From: DAOULY01 sp034414595
GTDB taxonomy: Bacteria > Chloroflexota > Dehalococcoidia > SZUA-161 > JAUWZY01
Direction of reading: 5' to 3'
DNA: 64,000 bases
Assembly (NCBI GenBank): GCA_034414595.1
Contig: DAOULY010000004.1
Coordinates: forward strand, 1 to 64,000
The position numbers and the translations under genes are program-made. The number at the start of each line of letters is the position of its first letter. The first letter of the stretch is position 1. This document shows positions 1 to 9,446 of the stretch, piece by piece. The notes below the pieces were generated by a model. The model ran no database searches, had not been told where the DNA came from, and saw only the letters and a program-made list of their open reading frames with translations.

Positions 1-19
1 GCGAGGGCAAGCCCCTCGC
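1..19. other. GC-rich hairpin at window edge
   Basis: GCGAGGG and CCCTCGC form a perfect 7-bp stem around a 5-base loop at the very start of the window. It could be the end of a terminator of an upstream gene that lies outside the window. There is no T-tract after it on this strand, so the role is uncertain. Confidence 0.3.
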
Positions 20-120
20 AGCCCCGGGGAGGGGAGTTCGATGTGGCCGTTTAGCTGTGGTAGCCAGGTAATGGCTGCAGGGACAAGTAAAAAGGGGACC
101 AGTGTGATTCAGGAAATGAC

Positions 121-717
121 ATGACAAAGATTGGGGTTTTGATATTAGCGCTGGTGCTGGCTCTGACGGCACTGGGTGTTGGCTTCGCCATGTGGTCGGA
201 GACGCTGACCATCACGGGGAATGTTAACACTGGTGAGCTCGACAAGGAGTTTGTGGTAGGCTCCTTCATGCAGAAGGATACGGGGCTCGATTGGACCTGT
301 GACACCGGATTGGTCAATGTGCGCCAGTTGGACAAGGATGTCGGCTCCTGCGCCGGGGAGTTCAGCGACAGCGACGGAGATGGCGACCTCGACACGCTGA
401 CGGTGACCATCAGCAATGCCTATCCCTGTTACTACACGGAGATAAGCATCAAGGAACATAACAACGGCACCATTCCGCTGATAATCACCGGCGCTGTCCT
501 CACTTATGGAGGCAAGGACTACCCGCTACCCGATGGCAAGGTGGTGACCACCGACGATGGGGTGTTCGAGATCAGGTGGTTGAATAACACTGGACACCAA
601 TTAGACCCCTGTGATGTGCTGGAGGAGAGCTGGGAGATACATATCCTCCAGCCGGCACAGGAGAATACCACCTATACCTTCATCATCAAGGTTGGGGCGG
701 TGCAGTGGAACGAGTAG
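121..717 (+). CDS. SipW-type secreted protein (TasA/CalY-like)
   Basis: A 198-aa protein with an N-terminal hydrophobic segment (about residues 4-24, rich in Leu/Ala/Val, ending in GVGFAMWSE) typical of SipW-dependent signal peptides. The mature part is acidic, contains a DSDGDGDLD stretch near residue 83 that resembles a calcium-binding loop, and ends without a cell-wall anchor. The start ATG is preceded by AGGAAA. It begins a three-gene cluster with a second secreted protein and a SipW-like signal peptidase, which is the usual arrangement of a peptidase with its dedicated substrates. By family it would be an extracellular, possibly fibre- or matrix-forming protein; the exact function cannot be read from sequence. 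No close family name is assigned. Confidence 0.7.
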   Translation: MTKIGVLILALVLALTALGVGFAMWSETLTITGNVNTGELDKEFVVGSFMQKDTGLDWTCDTGLVNVRQLDKDVGSCAGEFSDSDGDGDLDTLTVTISNAYPCYYTEISIKEHNNGTIPLIITGAVLTYGGKDYPLPDGKVVTTDDGVFEIRWLNNTGHQLDPCDVLEESWEIHILQPAQENTTYTFIIKVGAVQWNE

Positions 718-754
718 GTAGCACCGTAGGCCCAGGCCGACCGGCTGAGAGTAA

Positions 755-782
755 CAGGGGGGTGGGGTGACCCACCCCCCTG
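755..782. other. Perfect 12-bp hairpin between secreted-protein genes
   Basis: CAGGGGGGTGGG and CCCACCCCCCTG form a perfect 12-bp stem with loop GTGA, located between the first and second secreted-protein genes and followed by AAAATAG rather than a T-tract. It may attenuate or stabilise transcript ends so that the first gene is expressed more than the peptidase downstream. The next start codon lies only 12 bp further on. Confidence 0.6.
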
Positions 783-794
783 CAAAATAGGGCC

Positions 795-1919
795 ATGATA
801 AAGGGAGCACGAGGGAAATTAATCAAAGCAGCAGTCCTCTCCCTGGTGCTGCTATTGCTGCTGGGGAGCATAGGCGTGGGCTATGCCCTGCGCTCGGGAA
901 AGGGCAGCCGGCCCGACCCTCTGAATGACCCCTTCATATGGGTCGTTTCCAATGACAACGGCGTGGCAGAGATTATCGACCCCGGCGATAATGGTTTAGA
1001 CCCCTCGGCACCCCAGACTCAGGAAACTCCCTGCGCCAGGTACGATAAGAATGTCGCCTCGAGCACCGCCGTGTTCAACGTCTCCAGTCCCTATAACATC
1101 TCCGTTATTGTCGACAATGCATACCCCGGCTACTGGCCGACGATTTTCTTCGGGGTAAAAAATATGAGCACTTATCATGCTGTTATTCAGACCATCGAGA
1201 TCGATGAAAACGCTGCTACCCCTGATGAAATTGAAGACATTGCAGAACTGACTGTCACCGTCGCCGGGATGTCTGAGGGGCAGATTGTAGACCCCGGCGA
1301 GGAGGCCACTGGCTCTCTGCAAATCTATGTGGAACAGATGGCAAATCAGAACACGACTTATACGATAAGGGTCAGCGTAGTGACTGTCCCTGCTCTCGGC
1401 GGCACCACAGGTTTCTGGGGTGCCTGGGATAAGCACAAGACCTATACCGAGAAGGAGATAAACACCTGGCTGGTAGATATAGACGCTGATTCCCAGTGGC
1501 TGGTTGATGACATGGACGGAAAAAACGGCATCAATGCTCTTGATATGAAAACCATCTTCAACAAGGGTAACAGCAGCAACAAGGCGACGATGAAGGACAA
1601 GGACGGAAATAATGTCATCGATGTTCGCGATATGGAAGCCATCTTCGATAACACTACCGGCAGCAGGGCGACGATGAAGGACAAGTTCCTCGGCCATTAC
1701 CTGGCCACCAGACTCGATGTCGAGGCCGGGAGACTGCACCCCGATGTCCTCCATGACTTCAGCGCCTATGACCCGGACGATTATCTCGGGCTGGGCGGCT
1801 CGGGCACGCTGACTGAAATCATCGACGCCATCGAGAGCAAGTATAGAACACAGCCTACAAACGACCAGTATGAGTTGATGAAGACAATCTGCGACAGGTT
1901 GAACAATGTGGAGATCTGA
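795..1919 (+). CDS. Secreted dockerin-like EF-hand protein with SipW-type leader
   Basis: A 374-aa protein with an N-terminal hydrophobic leader (about residues 10-32, ending GVGYALRSG) like that of the preceding gene. The middle is a beta-rich region (roughly residues 60-200) with SipW-substrate character. Residues about 235-300 hold two dockerin-like/EF-hand loops (DDMDGKNGINALDMKTIF and DKDGNNVIDVRDMEAIF), each followed by a similar ATMKDK repeat, so this is a type I dockerin-like calcium-binding duplication. The C-terminal part is unrecognised. It lies between another leader-bearing protein and the signal peptidase, which supports co-export. It could dock onto a cohesin-like partner elsewhere, or simply bind calcium. 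There is only a weak Shine-Dalgarno (AGGG). Confidence 0.65.
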   Translation: MIKGARGKLIKAAVLSLVLLLLLGSIGVGYALRSGKGSRPDPLNDPFIWVVSNDNGVAEIIDPGDNGLDPSAPQTQETPCARYDKNVASSTAVFNVSSPYNISVIVDNAYPGYWPTIFFGVKNMSTYHAVIQTIEIDENAATPDEIEDIAELTVTVAGMSEGQIVDPGEEATGSLQIYVEQMANQNTTYTIRVSVVTVPALGGTTGFWGAWDKHKTYTEKEINTWLVDIDADSQWLVDDMDGKNGINALDMKTIFNKGNSSNKATMKDKDGNNVIDVRDMEAIFDNTTGSRATMKDKFLGHYLATRLDVEAGRLHPDVLHDFSAYDPDDYLGLGGSGTLTEIIDAIESKYRTQPTNDQYELMKTICDRLNNVEI

Positions 1920-1932
1920 TGAGGGGAAGGCG

Positions 1933-3129
1933 ATGGAGCGAGGGCTCAGGATTCTGGAACTGCTGCGGAGGCCCGGTGCGAGGATGGCGCTTGAGGTGGG
2001 AGGAGTCTTCGGGCTGCTGGTGCTCGTCTATCTCCTCAGCGGCTATGGGATACCTCGTGGTCTGGGAGCTTTCACCAGGATATATGTGGTTTATCCCCTG
2101 CTCTGGTGTGTGTTGATTGCGGCCACTGTGCTCGCCTCGCGTTATGGCCGCTTTGAAAAACTTCATTTCAGCAAGTCGCTGCTGTGGATATCGCTCCTGG
2201 TGGGCGCTTTTCAGGTGGCCTGCGCAGTGATTGCGGCGCTTCTCAGCAGCTTTGGAGAAAGCCCCTATGCCCATACGCCATATTACATTTTCCTGAACAC
2301 CGTCTTTTTTGGCTCGACTCTGGTGGGTATGGAGTTCACCCGGGCCTACCTGCTAAATGTCTCTGGCAAAAATCAGAGTGTGCTCCTGCTGGTGCTGATA
2401 ACGCTGGTATTCACGGCGTTGAGCATACCGCTGGCAAGGTTCACCACCGCTGGTTTCCTGTCCCTCATCTTTTTCGCCGGCACCGTCCTTCCTCTGCTGG
2501 CCCAGAACCTGCTGGCTTCTTTCCTTGCTCTGACAACAAGAGGGCCAGTGGCAGCCATCGCCTATATAGGAGTACTGAGAGCCTTCGAGTGGTATTCGCC
2601 TATTCTGCCCGACCTTTCCTGGCAGATGGCTGCTTTTGTGGGGACATTAGCCCCCGTCGTAGGCCTGCTGGTGATTCAAAGCCAGCTTAGTGAACCGGAG
2701 CCCAGAGGAGTTGCAGCCGGGAAACCGGCTAAGCGTGGCCATTCCCTGGCGAGCTGGATAATAATAGCTATTGTCGCTGTAGTTATAATCTGGTCCTCAT
2801 TCGGGCTGTTGGGCTTTCGTCCCGTGGTGGTGATCAGCGGCAGCATGAGCCCGGAGATCGATGTGGGCGATGTTGTGGTAGTCAGGAAGGTACCGGTTGA
2901 AGATATCCAAGTGGGCGATGTCATCCAGTACAAGCAGGGAGACACTACCATAATTCACCGGGTTGTTGAAATTCGGAACCAGAGTGCCCCAGTATTCATA
3001 ACCAAAGGGGACGCCGATAACTCACCTGACCCCTCGCCGGTGTACCCCAGCCAGATCTTGGGCAAGGTCTCCTTCACAGTGCCTGAGGTGGGTTGGGTAT
3101 CCATATGGATCAAAGGCCTCTTTAATTAA
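1933..3129 (+). CDS. sipW: SipW-like (ER-type) signal peptidase I with N-terminal membrane domain
   Basis: A 398-aa integral membrane protein. The first 270 residues hold about seven hydrophobic segments not present in short SipW enzymes. The C-terminal 130 residues are the signal peptidase I (S26B) domain: a membrane segment, then SGSMSPEIDVGDVV with nucleophile Ser304, then a TTIIHRVVEI motif with His342 in place of the lysine used by typical bacterial enzymes, then GDADNSPDPSPV. Ser-His is the archaeal/ER/SipW pattern. ATG 1933 is chosen because GAGGGGAAGG lies just upstream; an ATG at 1906 would overlap the preceding gene. It is expected to process the two upstream leader-bearing proteins at the outer face of the membrane. 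Confidence 0.8.
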   Translation: MERGLRILELLRRPGARMALEVGGVFGLLVLVYLLSGYGIPRGLGAFTRIYVVYPLLWCVLIAATVLASRYGRFEKLHFSKSLLWISLLVGAFQVACAVIAALLSSFGESPYAHTPYYIFLNTVFFGSTLVGMEFTRAYLLNVSGKNQSVLLLVLITLVFTALSIPLARFTTAGFLSLIFFAGTVLPLLAQNLLASFLALTTRGPVAAIAYIGVLRAFEWYSPILPDLSWQMAAFVGTLAPVVGLLVIQSQLSEPEPRGVAAGKPAKRGHSLASWIIIAIVAVVIIWSSFGLLGFRPVVVISGSMSPEIDVGDVVVVRKVPVEDIQVGDVIQYKQGDTTIIHRVVEIRNQSAPVFITKGDADNSPDPSPVYPSQILGKVSFTVPEVGWVSIWIKGLFN

Positions 3130-3163
3130 GCAGACTCGTTTGCTACCCATATCCAAAGGGATC

Positions 3164-4114
3164 TCAGTCATTCTTGGTTCGGAGAGTACAGGAAGCAGAG
3201 CAGTGGTCACACTCGACCGTGCATGGTTCAATATGAATAGTCACATTGGCGCTTTGTAGCCTTCTTCCGATATCCTGCTCCAGGTGGTCACATACCCTGT
3301 GTGCCTCATATACGCTAACATTTTGTGGCACGACAAGGTGAAGGTCTATATGACGCTGGCCTCCAGCCTTACGAGTACGAAGTTTATGAAAACCTACCAC
3401 CTGACCGCTGTGCTCCATAACAGTTGACCTTATGGCCTCCTCTTCAGCCTCAGGCAATTTTGTGTCCATGAGCCCGCCAAATGACTTCTTCATTGTTAGG
3501 TAGGCAGCTCTTGCAATTAATACAGCCACTAGCAGGGCGACGATGGGATCGAGTATGCTAAGTCCTGTTAGCCTCACTAGGATTAGCCCGACTAAGACTG
3601 CACAGGAACTCAGCACATCGGCAAGCATGTCGCGGGCAGTCGCTTCTAAAGCTATAGAATCGGTTTCTCTGCTTACCCTTAAAGCGTACCAGGAGACAAG
3701 TACACTTATGACTATCGCTGTTGCAGTTACGTAGATCCCTACGGCCACCAATTCCACGGTTCCCCCGGAAACTAGCCTTTTTATCGCCTCATAGACAATT
3801 GTGCCAGCGGCAACAAATATCAGCCCTGCTATGACAACGCCAGCGATATTTTCGGCCTTGCCATGACCGAAGGCATGGCTTTCATCTGGGGGTTTACCTG
3901 AAATCCTGATGCCAATGAAACCGATGACTGCCCCGGAGAGGTCAATAACACTATGGACAGCATCAGCCCTAATGCCGATACTGCCAGTAAGTACGCTCGC
4001 CACCGCTTTCATCGCTATCAGCAAGCCGATAGCGACAATAGAGAGTTTGGCAACGTTCTCCTTGGTAGATAGAATGCCTCTCCTTCTCTTGGGTTCTTCA
4101 GTTTCTCCGGGCAC
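3164..4114 (-). CDS. Cation diffusion facilitator (CDF) family metal efflux transporter
   Basis: A 316-aa protein with six predicted membrane segments and a cytoplasmic C-terminal domain, the normal CDF length. Metal-site signatures are visible: HSVIDLSG in the second segment, HAFGHGKAE in the following loop and a second D-rich segment (TARDMLADVLSSCAVL). The C-terminus ends in an unusual CTVECDHCSASC cluster of cysteines and histidine, which may form an additional metal site. Start is GTG with AGGAGA 9 bp upstream. It exports divalent cations (Zn, Fe, Mn, Co or Cd; specificity not readable) in exchange for protons. It is convergent with the signal peptidase gene and seems monocistronic. Confidence 0.85.
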   Translation of the reverse strand: MPGETEEPKRRRGILSTKENVAKLSIVAIGLLIAMKAVASVLTGSIGIRADAVHSVIDLSGAVIGFIGIRISGKPPDESHAFGHGKAENIAGVVIAGLIFVAAGTIVYEAIKRLVSGGTVELVAVGIYVTATAIVISVLVSWYALRVSRETDSIALEATARDMLADVLSSCAVLVGLILVRLTGLSILDPIVALLVAVLIARAAYLTMKKSFGGLMDTKLPEAEEEAIRSTVMEHSGQVVGFHKLRTRKAGGQRHIDLHLVVPQNVSVYEAHRVCDHLEQDIGRRLQSANVTIHIEPCTVECDHCSASCTLRTKND

Positions 4115-4247
4115 TTCAGTATCTCCTCTTGTAAGACAAAAAACCGTGCGACCGCTGGTCCCACGGTTTCAAAGTCCCGCTGCCACAGACTCGGCCCGGT
4201 ACACCCTGATGCCTCAGAGCCGCCTGTTCCAGCCCAAATCATTTTAA

Positions 4248-4305
4248 CTTGACATTATGATCGTGTCAAGCTTTGTTGACAAGAGCGCTATTTTGGCAAT
4301 ATGAT
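4248..4305 (+). promoter_or_regulatory. Promoter with adjacent inverted repeat upstream of ferredoxin-like gene
   Basis: TTGACA (4276-4281) and TATGAT (4300-4305) are separated by 18 bp, a good sigma-70 type promoter for the ferredoxin gene at 4386. Immediately upstream, CTTGACA (4248-4254) and TGTCAAG (4264-4270) form a 7-bp inverted repeat with a 9-bp spacer, a possible operator. Confidence 0.5.
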
Positions 4306-4385
4306 TTATTCAGTAACAAACATATACATCGGGTTAAATAGCCGCCTCACGACGGCTGCCCGATCTTTATGCAAAGCCTTCAAGG

Positions 4386-4958
4386 ATGGCAACCGTGCAG
4401 CTTGGCTTCTATTTTGACCAGACCAGATGTACCGGGTGCTTCACCTGCGTTGTGGCCTGCAAGGACTGGCATGACGTCGCAGCAGGACCGGCAAGCTGGA
4501 GAAGGGTAGAGACCATAGAGAGGGGCAGATTTCCCGAAGTGTTCGTGGCTTCACTGTCTACCGCGTGCTGCCATTGTGCCGATCCTGCCTGTGTTTCGGC
4601 CTGCCCGGTCGATGCCATTGCCAAGAGAGAAGAGGATGGCATAGTGGTAGTGGATTCCGAGAAGTGCCTGGGGAAAGACGATTGTGGCCTTTGTCTGCAA
4701 GCCTGCCCCTATGAGGCTCCACAGTTTGGGGCTGAAGATAACGCCAAAGTGCAAATGTGTAACCTGTGCCTGGAGCGGTGGGCTGAGGGCAAAAAGCCGA
4801 TTTGCGTTGATGGTTGCCCCATGAGAGCACTGGATGCTGGCCCCATTGACGAGTTAAGCGCCAGATACGGCGATGTGAGGGAAGCTGTTGGTTTCGTATA
4901 CTCTCCTCAGCTCAAGCCATCTGTTATCTTCAAACCAAAGACCAACGGCATGGGATAG
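4386..4958 (+). CDS. DmsB/PhsB-like four-cluster ferredoxin subunit
   Basis: A 190-aa soluble iron-sulfur protein with four cysteine clusters in the order of DMSO-reductase-family beta subunits: CTGCFTCVVAC (residues 16-26), CCHCADPACVSACP (about 60-73), CLGKDDCGLCLQACP (about 96-110) and CNLCLERW...CVDGCP (about 123-144). Such subunits carry electrons between a molybdopterin catalytic subunit and a membrane or soluble partner. No catalytic or membrane subunit is adjacent; the nearest molybdopterin oxidoreductase begins at 9539. No Tat or Sec leader, so it works in the cytoplasm. The Shine-Dalgarno is poor (AAGG next to the ATG). The electron partner is unknown. Confidence 0.75.
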   Translation: MATVQLGFYFDQTRCTGCFTCVVACKDWHDVAAGPASWRRVETIERGRFPEVFVASLSTACCHCADPACVSACPVDAIAKREEDGIVVVDSEKCLGKDDCGLCLQACPYEAPQFGAEDNAKVQMCNLCLERWAEGKKPICVDGCPMRALDAGPIDELSARYGDVREAVGFVYSPQLKPSVIFKPKTNGMG

Positions 4959-5073
4959 AGGGGACCTCATTTGGTTGCGCTGCCCGGAGATTTCCCTGGA
5001 ACTTGCCCCGAATACAGCTTGTCACCTGGGCTAGGAGGCATTATCATAAAATAGGTTGCCAAGGGCAGAGAAG

Positions 5074-5370
5074 ATGGTCGAGTTGTGGCCGCATAGACCC
5101 GCCAGTCGTAGATTCAAGATGGGACGGATATACCTGGCTTTAGGTCGGGTAGTGAAAAAGTGGTTCTGGGTCCAGGTGAGTTCCATGAGTCCGCTCAAGC
5201 TCGTCGTGGCTGTGCCGATTCTGGTGGTGGCAGCTCTGCTCACGGCAGTCATCGTGTTGATGTTTATGCTGCTCTTTTTCATCCTGTGGCTGGCCTGGAT
5301 GATATTCCATCCGCTGCGGCGAAGCCCCCGCTATGAATTGCCTGAGGATGGCTGGCGGTATCGGGAATGA
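5074..5370 (+). CDS. Small membrane protein, unknown function
   Basis: A 98-aa protein from the ATG at 5074 (a TTG at 5056 or an ATG at 5119 are alternatives). A basic N-terminal part is followed by one long or two closely spaced hydrophobic segments (about residues 45-80) and a short charged tail. Its stop codon overlaps the next gene's start (ATGA), so it is translationally coupled to two more tiny proteins. I do not recognise a family. Confidence 0.55.
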   Translation: MVELWPHRPASRRFKMGRIYLALGRVVKKWFWVQVSSMSPLKLVVAVPILVVAALLTAVIVLMFMLLFFILWLAWMIFHPLRRSPRYELPEDGWRYRE

Positions 5371-5558
5371 AGAGGAAGATAATCGGCAGCATCCTTATCG
5401 GCATCGGCGTTGCGGTGGCCCTGCACCAGATCGTGGCCTATCACGTCTGGGAGTGGGAGCAAATGATCAGCCCCATTCATCATGAGGGCATAGCTCTGAT
5501 CACTATAGTGCTGGGGTTAATACTGTGGGCCACAACGCGTAAACGAGGAGGGGCATGA
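5367..5558 (+). CDS. Small two-helix membrane protein, unknown function
   Basis: A 63-aa protein with two hydrophobic segments (about residues 6-24 and 38-57) separated by a polar loop containing WEWEQMISPIHHEG. It overlaps its neighbours by 4 bp on both sides (ATGA at each junction), a strong sign of a real translationally coupled three-gene unit. No family recognised. The His/Glu/Met-rich loop could contact a metal or a partner, but that is speculation. Confidence 0.55.
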   Translation: MKRKIIGSILIGIGVAVALHQIVAYHVWEWEQMISPIHHEGIALITIVLGLILWATTRKRGGA

Positions 5559-5701
5559 AAGGCTATCGTACCCCATCCTGGTTTCGCGCCAAGAGCTCGG
5601 TCAAGCAGAGGCAAATAAAGGCCAAAGGCTCCAAGCGCAAGGTTGCCGGAGCCAAGAGGACATCAGCTGATAGGTCAGTTAGAGCACAACCTCAGCCTTG
5701 A
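5555..5701 (+). CDS. Very basic 48-aa protein, unknown function
   Basis: A 48-codon frame whose ATG overlaps the stop of the preceding gene (ATGA) with GAGGAGGGG just upstream as ribosome-binding site. The product is strongly basic (about 14 Lys/Arg) with an aromatic N-terminus MKGYRTPSWFRAKSS and no hydrophobic segment, suggestive of nucleic-acid or membrane-surface binding. Its end overlaps the end of the convergent glutaredoxin-PDZ gene by 23 bp. Third member of the coupled set 5074-5701. Function unknown. Confidence 0.45.
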   Translation: MKGYRTPSWFRAKSSVKQRQIKAKGSKRKVAGAKRTSADRSVRAQPQP

Positions 5702-6200
5702 GCGTCTCCGGTCCCCTAAGGAATACCAATTGTAATCGGCTTCCGCTCGTCAGCCCACCCACCGTCTTTTCCAGGTCTTGGGCATTGCTGATCGGTCGCA
5801 GATTGGCTTCGGTGATTATATCGCCTTTCTGCAGTCCTGCTCTGTGTCCCGGCGATGAGGAGCGAACTCCGCCGACATAGGCTCCCAGTGTCGGTATCAA
5901 GCCGTGTTTTTGCGCTATTTTGCTGGCATCGGCCACCTGCAAGCCAAGGGAGGGGTGGTGGTTGTGGGCCTGGGCCGAAAGCAATTGCTCCAGCCTGGGA
6001 CGGTCAAAGCCCACAACCACCTGACCATCGATTACGGTCACCGGGACTCCCATCTGCCCTGACTTTTCCACCATTTCCTCGGCAGCGGCTCTATCGCGGG
6101 ACACATCGTGTTCAGTGAACGTAACCCCGCGCTGAGCGAGAAATTGCTTCACCTGATGGCAGTAGGCACAGGTAGGTGTAGTGTAAACGGTTACGTTCAT
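5679..6200 (-). CDS. Glutaredoxin-PDZ fusion protein
   Basis: A 173-aa protein. Residues 1-77 are a glutaredoxin/NrdH-like domain (active site CAYC at residues 11-14, the cis-Pro GVPVTV loop, and the GFDRPRLEQLL helix). Residues about 80-173 are a PDZ domain (GAYVGGVRSSSPGHRAGLQKGDII and a GSRLQLVFLRG strand). No membrane segment. The C-terminal part of PDZ domains binds protein tails, so the fusion could bring thiol reduction to selected proteins, or act as a scaffold. It follows dnaK in the same orientation (20 bp gap), so it may belong to the grpE-dnaK unit and to a stress response. The two-domain combination is uncommon. Confidence 0.7.
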   Translation of the reverse strand: MNVTVYTTPTCAYCHQVKQFLAQRGVTFTEHDVSRDRAAAEEMVEKSGQMGVPVTVIDGQVVVGFDRPRLEQLLSAQAHNHHPSLGLQVADASKIAQKHGLIPTLGAYVGGVRSSSPGHRAGLQKGDIITEANLRPISNAQDLEKTVGGLTSGSRLQLVFLRGPETLKAEVVL

Positions 6201-6220
6201 CTTCCCTCCTTGTCCTCTGA

Positions 6221-8107
<1,887 letters not shown>

Positions 8108-8109
8108 TG

Positions 8110-8649
8110 TCAAAACCTCCTTTTCCATCTCAAGAATCCATTGCGGGCCCTGGGTTCATCTCGGCCCGGTCCTTTGGATACTGCTACCTGTGCCGGACGG
8201 ACGACCTTATCATGCAGCTTATAGCCATCCTTGAGCACAGTCATAATTTTGCCTTCCTCGTAATCTGAGCTTTCATCATGGAGCACAGCCTCATGCTCCC
8301 AGGGGTCGAAGTCCACTCCCGGGGCAGCCTCGATCCGGCTCAGTCCCTCCTCCTCCAGAGTAGAGCTAAGCTTGTGCTCGATGAGCGCCATGCCTTTTAG
8401 CCACTGGTTGTTTGCTTCTTTCTCGGGAGCTGTCCCCAGGGCACGGCTGAAATCATCCAAAACCGAGAGCAGCTTGAGGATCAGCCGTTCGTTGGCCAAC
8501 TTCGTTTGCTCTTCCCGCTCCTGTTCCACCCGGCGTTTGTAGTTGACAAAGTCGGCCTGGACCCTTTGCAGGAGGTCGAGATATTGCTCTCCCTTCTGGT
8601 TCGCTTCTTCAAGCTCCTGGTCTTGCATCTTGATTTTCAGCGTGTCCAT
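8110..8649 (-). CDS. grpE: Nucleotide exchange factor GrpE
   Basis: A 179-aa GrpE: an N-terminal coiled coil (residues about 1-60, QVQADFVNYKRR-like core RVQADFVNYKRRVEQE), followed by the four-helix bundle and the beta domain with KGMALIEHKL, PGVDFDPWEHEAV and the terminal VLKDGYKLHDKVVRPAQVAV. It releases ADP from DnaK. It is 2 bp from dnaK and 17 bp downstream of a zinc-ribbon gene in the same orientation, so all may be transcribed from the promoter near 8940. The C-terminal extension RNGFLRWKRRF is a little longer than usual. Confidence 0.95.
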   Translation of the reverse strand: MDTLKIKMQDQELEEANQKGEQYLDLLQRVQADFVNYKRRVEQEREEQTKLANERLILKLLSVLDDFSRALGTAPEKEANNQWLKGMALIEHKLSSTLEEEGLSRIEAAPGVDFDPWEHEAVLHDESSDYEEGKIMTVLKDGYKLHDKVVRPAQVAVSKGPGRDEPRARNGFLRWKRRF

Positions 8650-8666
8650 GGTTCACTCCCAACTTA

Positions 8667-8885
8667 TCACGATGTTATCTTAGTATCGACTTGAAAGAGC
8701 AGGACGACATCCTCGTCTCCATTACAGTCCAGTCGACAATTCCTGAACTTTATTTTGGCACCACAGAGCTTGCACACGCCGGCGCTCATGGGCCCTGGCC
8801 GAACCTCGATTAGCCAAATGTGGTGGCATTCGTCCCCTTGGGCCTGCTCTTCGATGTTCAACTTGTTTTTCTCTTGCACCTTCAT
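8667..8885 (-). CDS. Small zinc-ribbon protein (paralogue A)
   Basis: A 72-aa protein with the pattern CHHIWLIE...GPMSAGVCKLCGAK..F.NC: one Cys-His-His group and a CxxC, which can bind a single zinc. Its neighbour at 8994-9227 has the same pattern with the same spacing, so the two are paralogues. ATG 8885 is chosen because AGGAGAAGGG precedes it. A palindrome (8938-8953) lies 53 bp upstream. It lies directly upstream of grpE and dnaK in the same direction. Function unknown; small regulators or adaptor proteins often have this shape. Confidence 0.7.
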   Translation of the reverse strand: MKVQEKNKLNIEEQAQGDECHHIWLIEVRPGPMSAGVCKLCGAKIKFRNCRLDCNGDEDVVLLFQVDTKITS

Positions 8886-8937
8886 CCCTTCTCCTATCAA
8901 ACCCAAGCCATTATAGATTGAGATAATAACCATTGTC

Positions 8938-8953
8938 TGTGACTTTAGTCTCA
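8938..8953 (-). promoter_or_regulatory. CRP-like operator (copy 1 of 4)
   Basis: TGTGACTTTAGTCTCA, an imperfect palindrome TGWGAC-N4-GTCWCA, lies 53 bp upstream of the zinc-ribbon-grpE-dnaK unit. The same 16-mer occurs at three other places in the window, each upstream of a minus-strand unit. It fits a CRP-type half-site TGTGA and the regulator encoded at 12018-12710. Confidence 0.65.
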
Positions 8954-8993
8954 GCGGGTCTGGCCATTCTGTTGCTGTTATTCTGCAGAGGCG

Positions 8994-9227
8994 TCAGCTG
9001 GTTCCCAATTCAGGGTCGATGTCCGGGGTCGCAAAGCTCTGGGACTCTGGACCATCGTCATCTTCCCAGCGGCTATATTCAATATGGTTCATGAACTCCC
9101 TTTTGGCACCGCAGCGCTGGCATATGCCCATGCTGGTGGGGCCATCCGGGAATTCGATCACCCAGTGATGGTGGCATTCAATCTCTGCTGGCGGCTTTTC
9201 CAGCTCCTTTACCAGTTTGCGCCCCAT
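8994..9227 (-). CDS. Small zinc-ribbon protein (paralogue B)
   Basis: A 77-aa protein with the signature CHHHWVIE..DGPTSMGICQRCGAK.EFMNH, clearly homologous to the protein at 8667-8885 (same CHH, GP, G.C..CGAK..F.N pattern and spacing). The C-terminus is acidic. An operator-like palindrome (9286-9301) lies 59 bp upstream. It has its own promoter region rather than being one operon with the sister gene, because another copy of the palindrome lies between them. No known function. Confidence 0.7.
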   Translation of the reverse strand: MGRKLVKELEKPPAEIECHHHWVIEFPDGPTSMGICQRCGAKREFMNHIEYSRWEDDDGPESQSFATPDIDPELGTS

Positions 9228-9285
9228 AGTGTGTCTCCGTCTCCACGGCTCGACGCCATTTTAGGCTGCCAGATGACCATCTGTA

Positions 9286-9301
9286 TGTGACTTTTGTCTC
9301 A
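9286..9301 (-). promoter_or_regulatory. CRP-like operator (copy 2 of 4)
   Basis: TGTGACTTTTGTCTCA, identical to copy 1 except for one central base, 59 bp upstream of zinc-ribbon paralogue B. Spacing and orientation relative to the start codon are the same as in the other copies. Confidence 0.65.
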
Positions 9302-9446
9302 GAGACACTCACAAGCTCCGCCAACGTATGGTAAGCTATAGCACAGCCATGATGGAGATGTAGTAACCCGGCGCGGGTTTGGAGTAGGCTTGCCCGACAG
9401 GCGCGATAGGAGTATCATCGATGCCAAGGACAATAAGGGGATGAGA

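Noticed and set aside
996..1754. Long minus-strand frame antisense to the dockerin-like gene
   Set aside because: It lies wholly opposite a gene with convincing motifs, has no ribosome-binding site and no recognisable protein pattern; it is a shadow of the sense gene's codon bias.
4018..4242. 74-codon minus-strand frame overlapping the CDF gene start
   Set aside because: In a different frame from the transporter, weak start context and no recognisable pattern.
9286..9301. FNR-box interpretation of the palindromes
   Set aside because: FNR boxes read TTGAT-N4-ATCAA; these read TGTGA-N6-TCTCA, which fits CRP-type spacing, and the regulator lacks the FNR cysteines.
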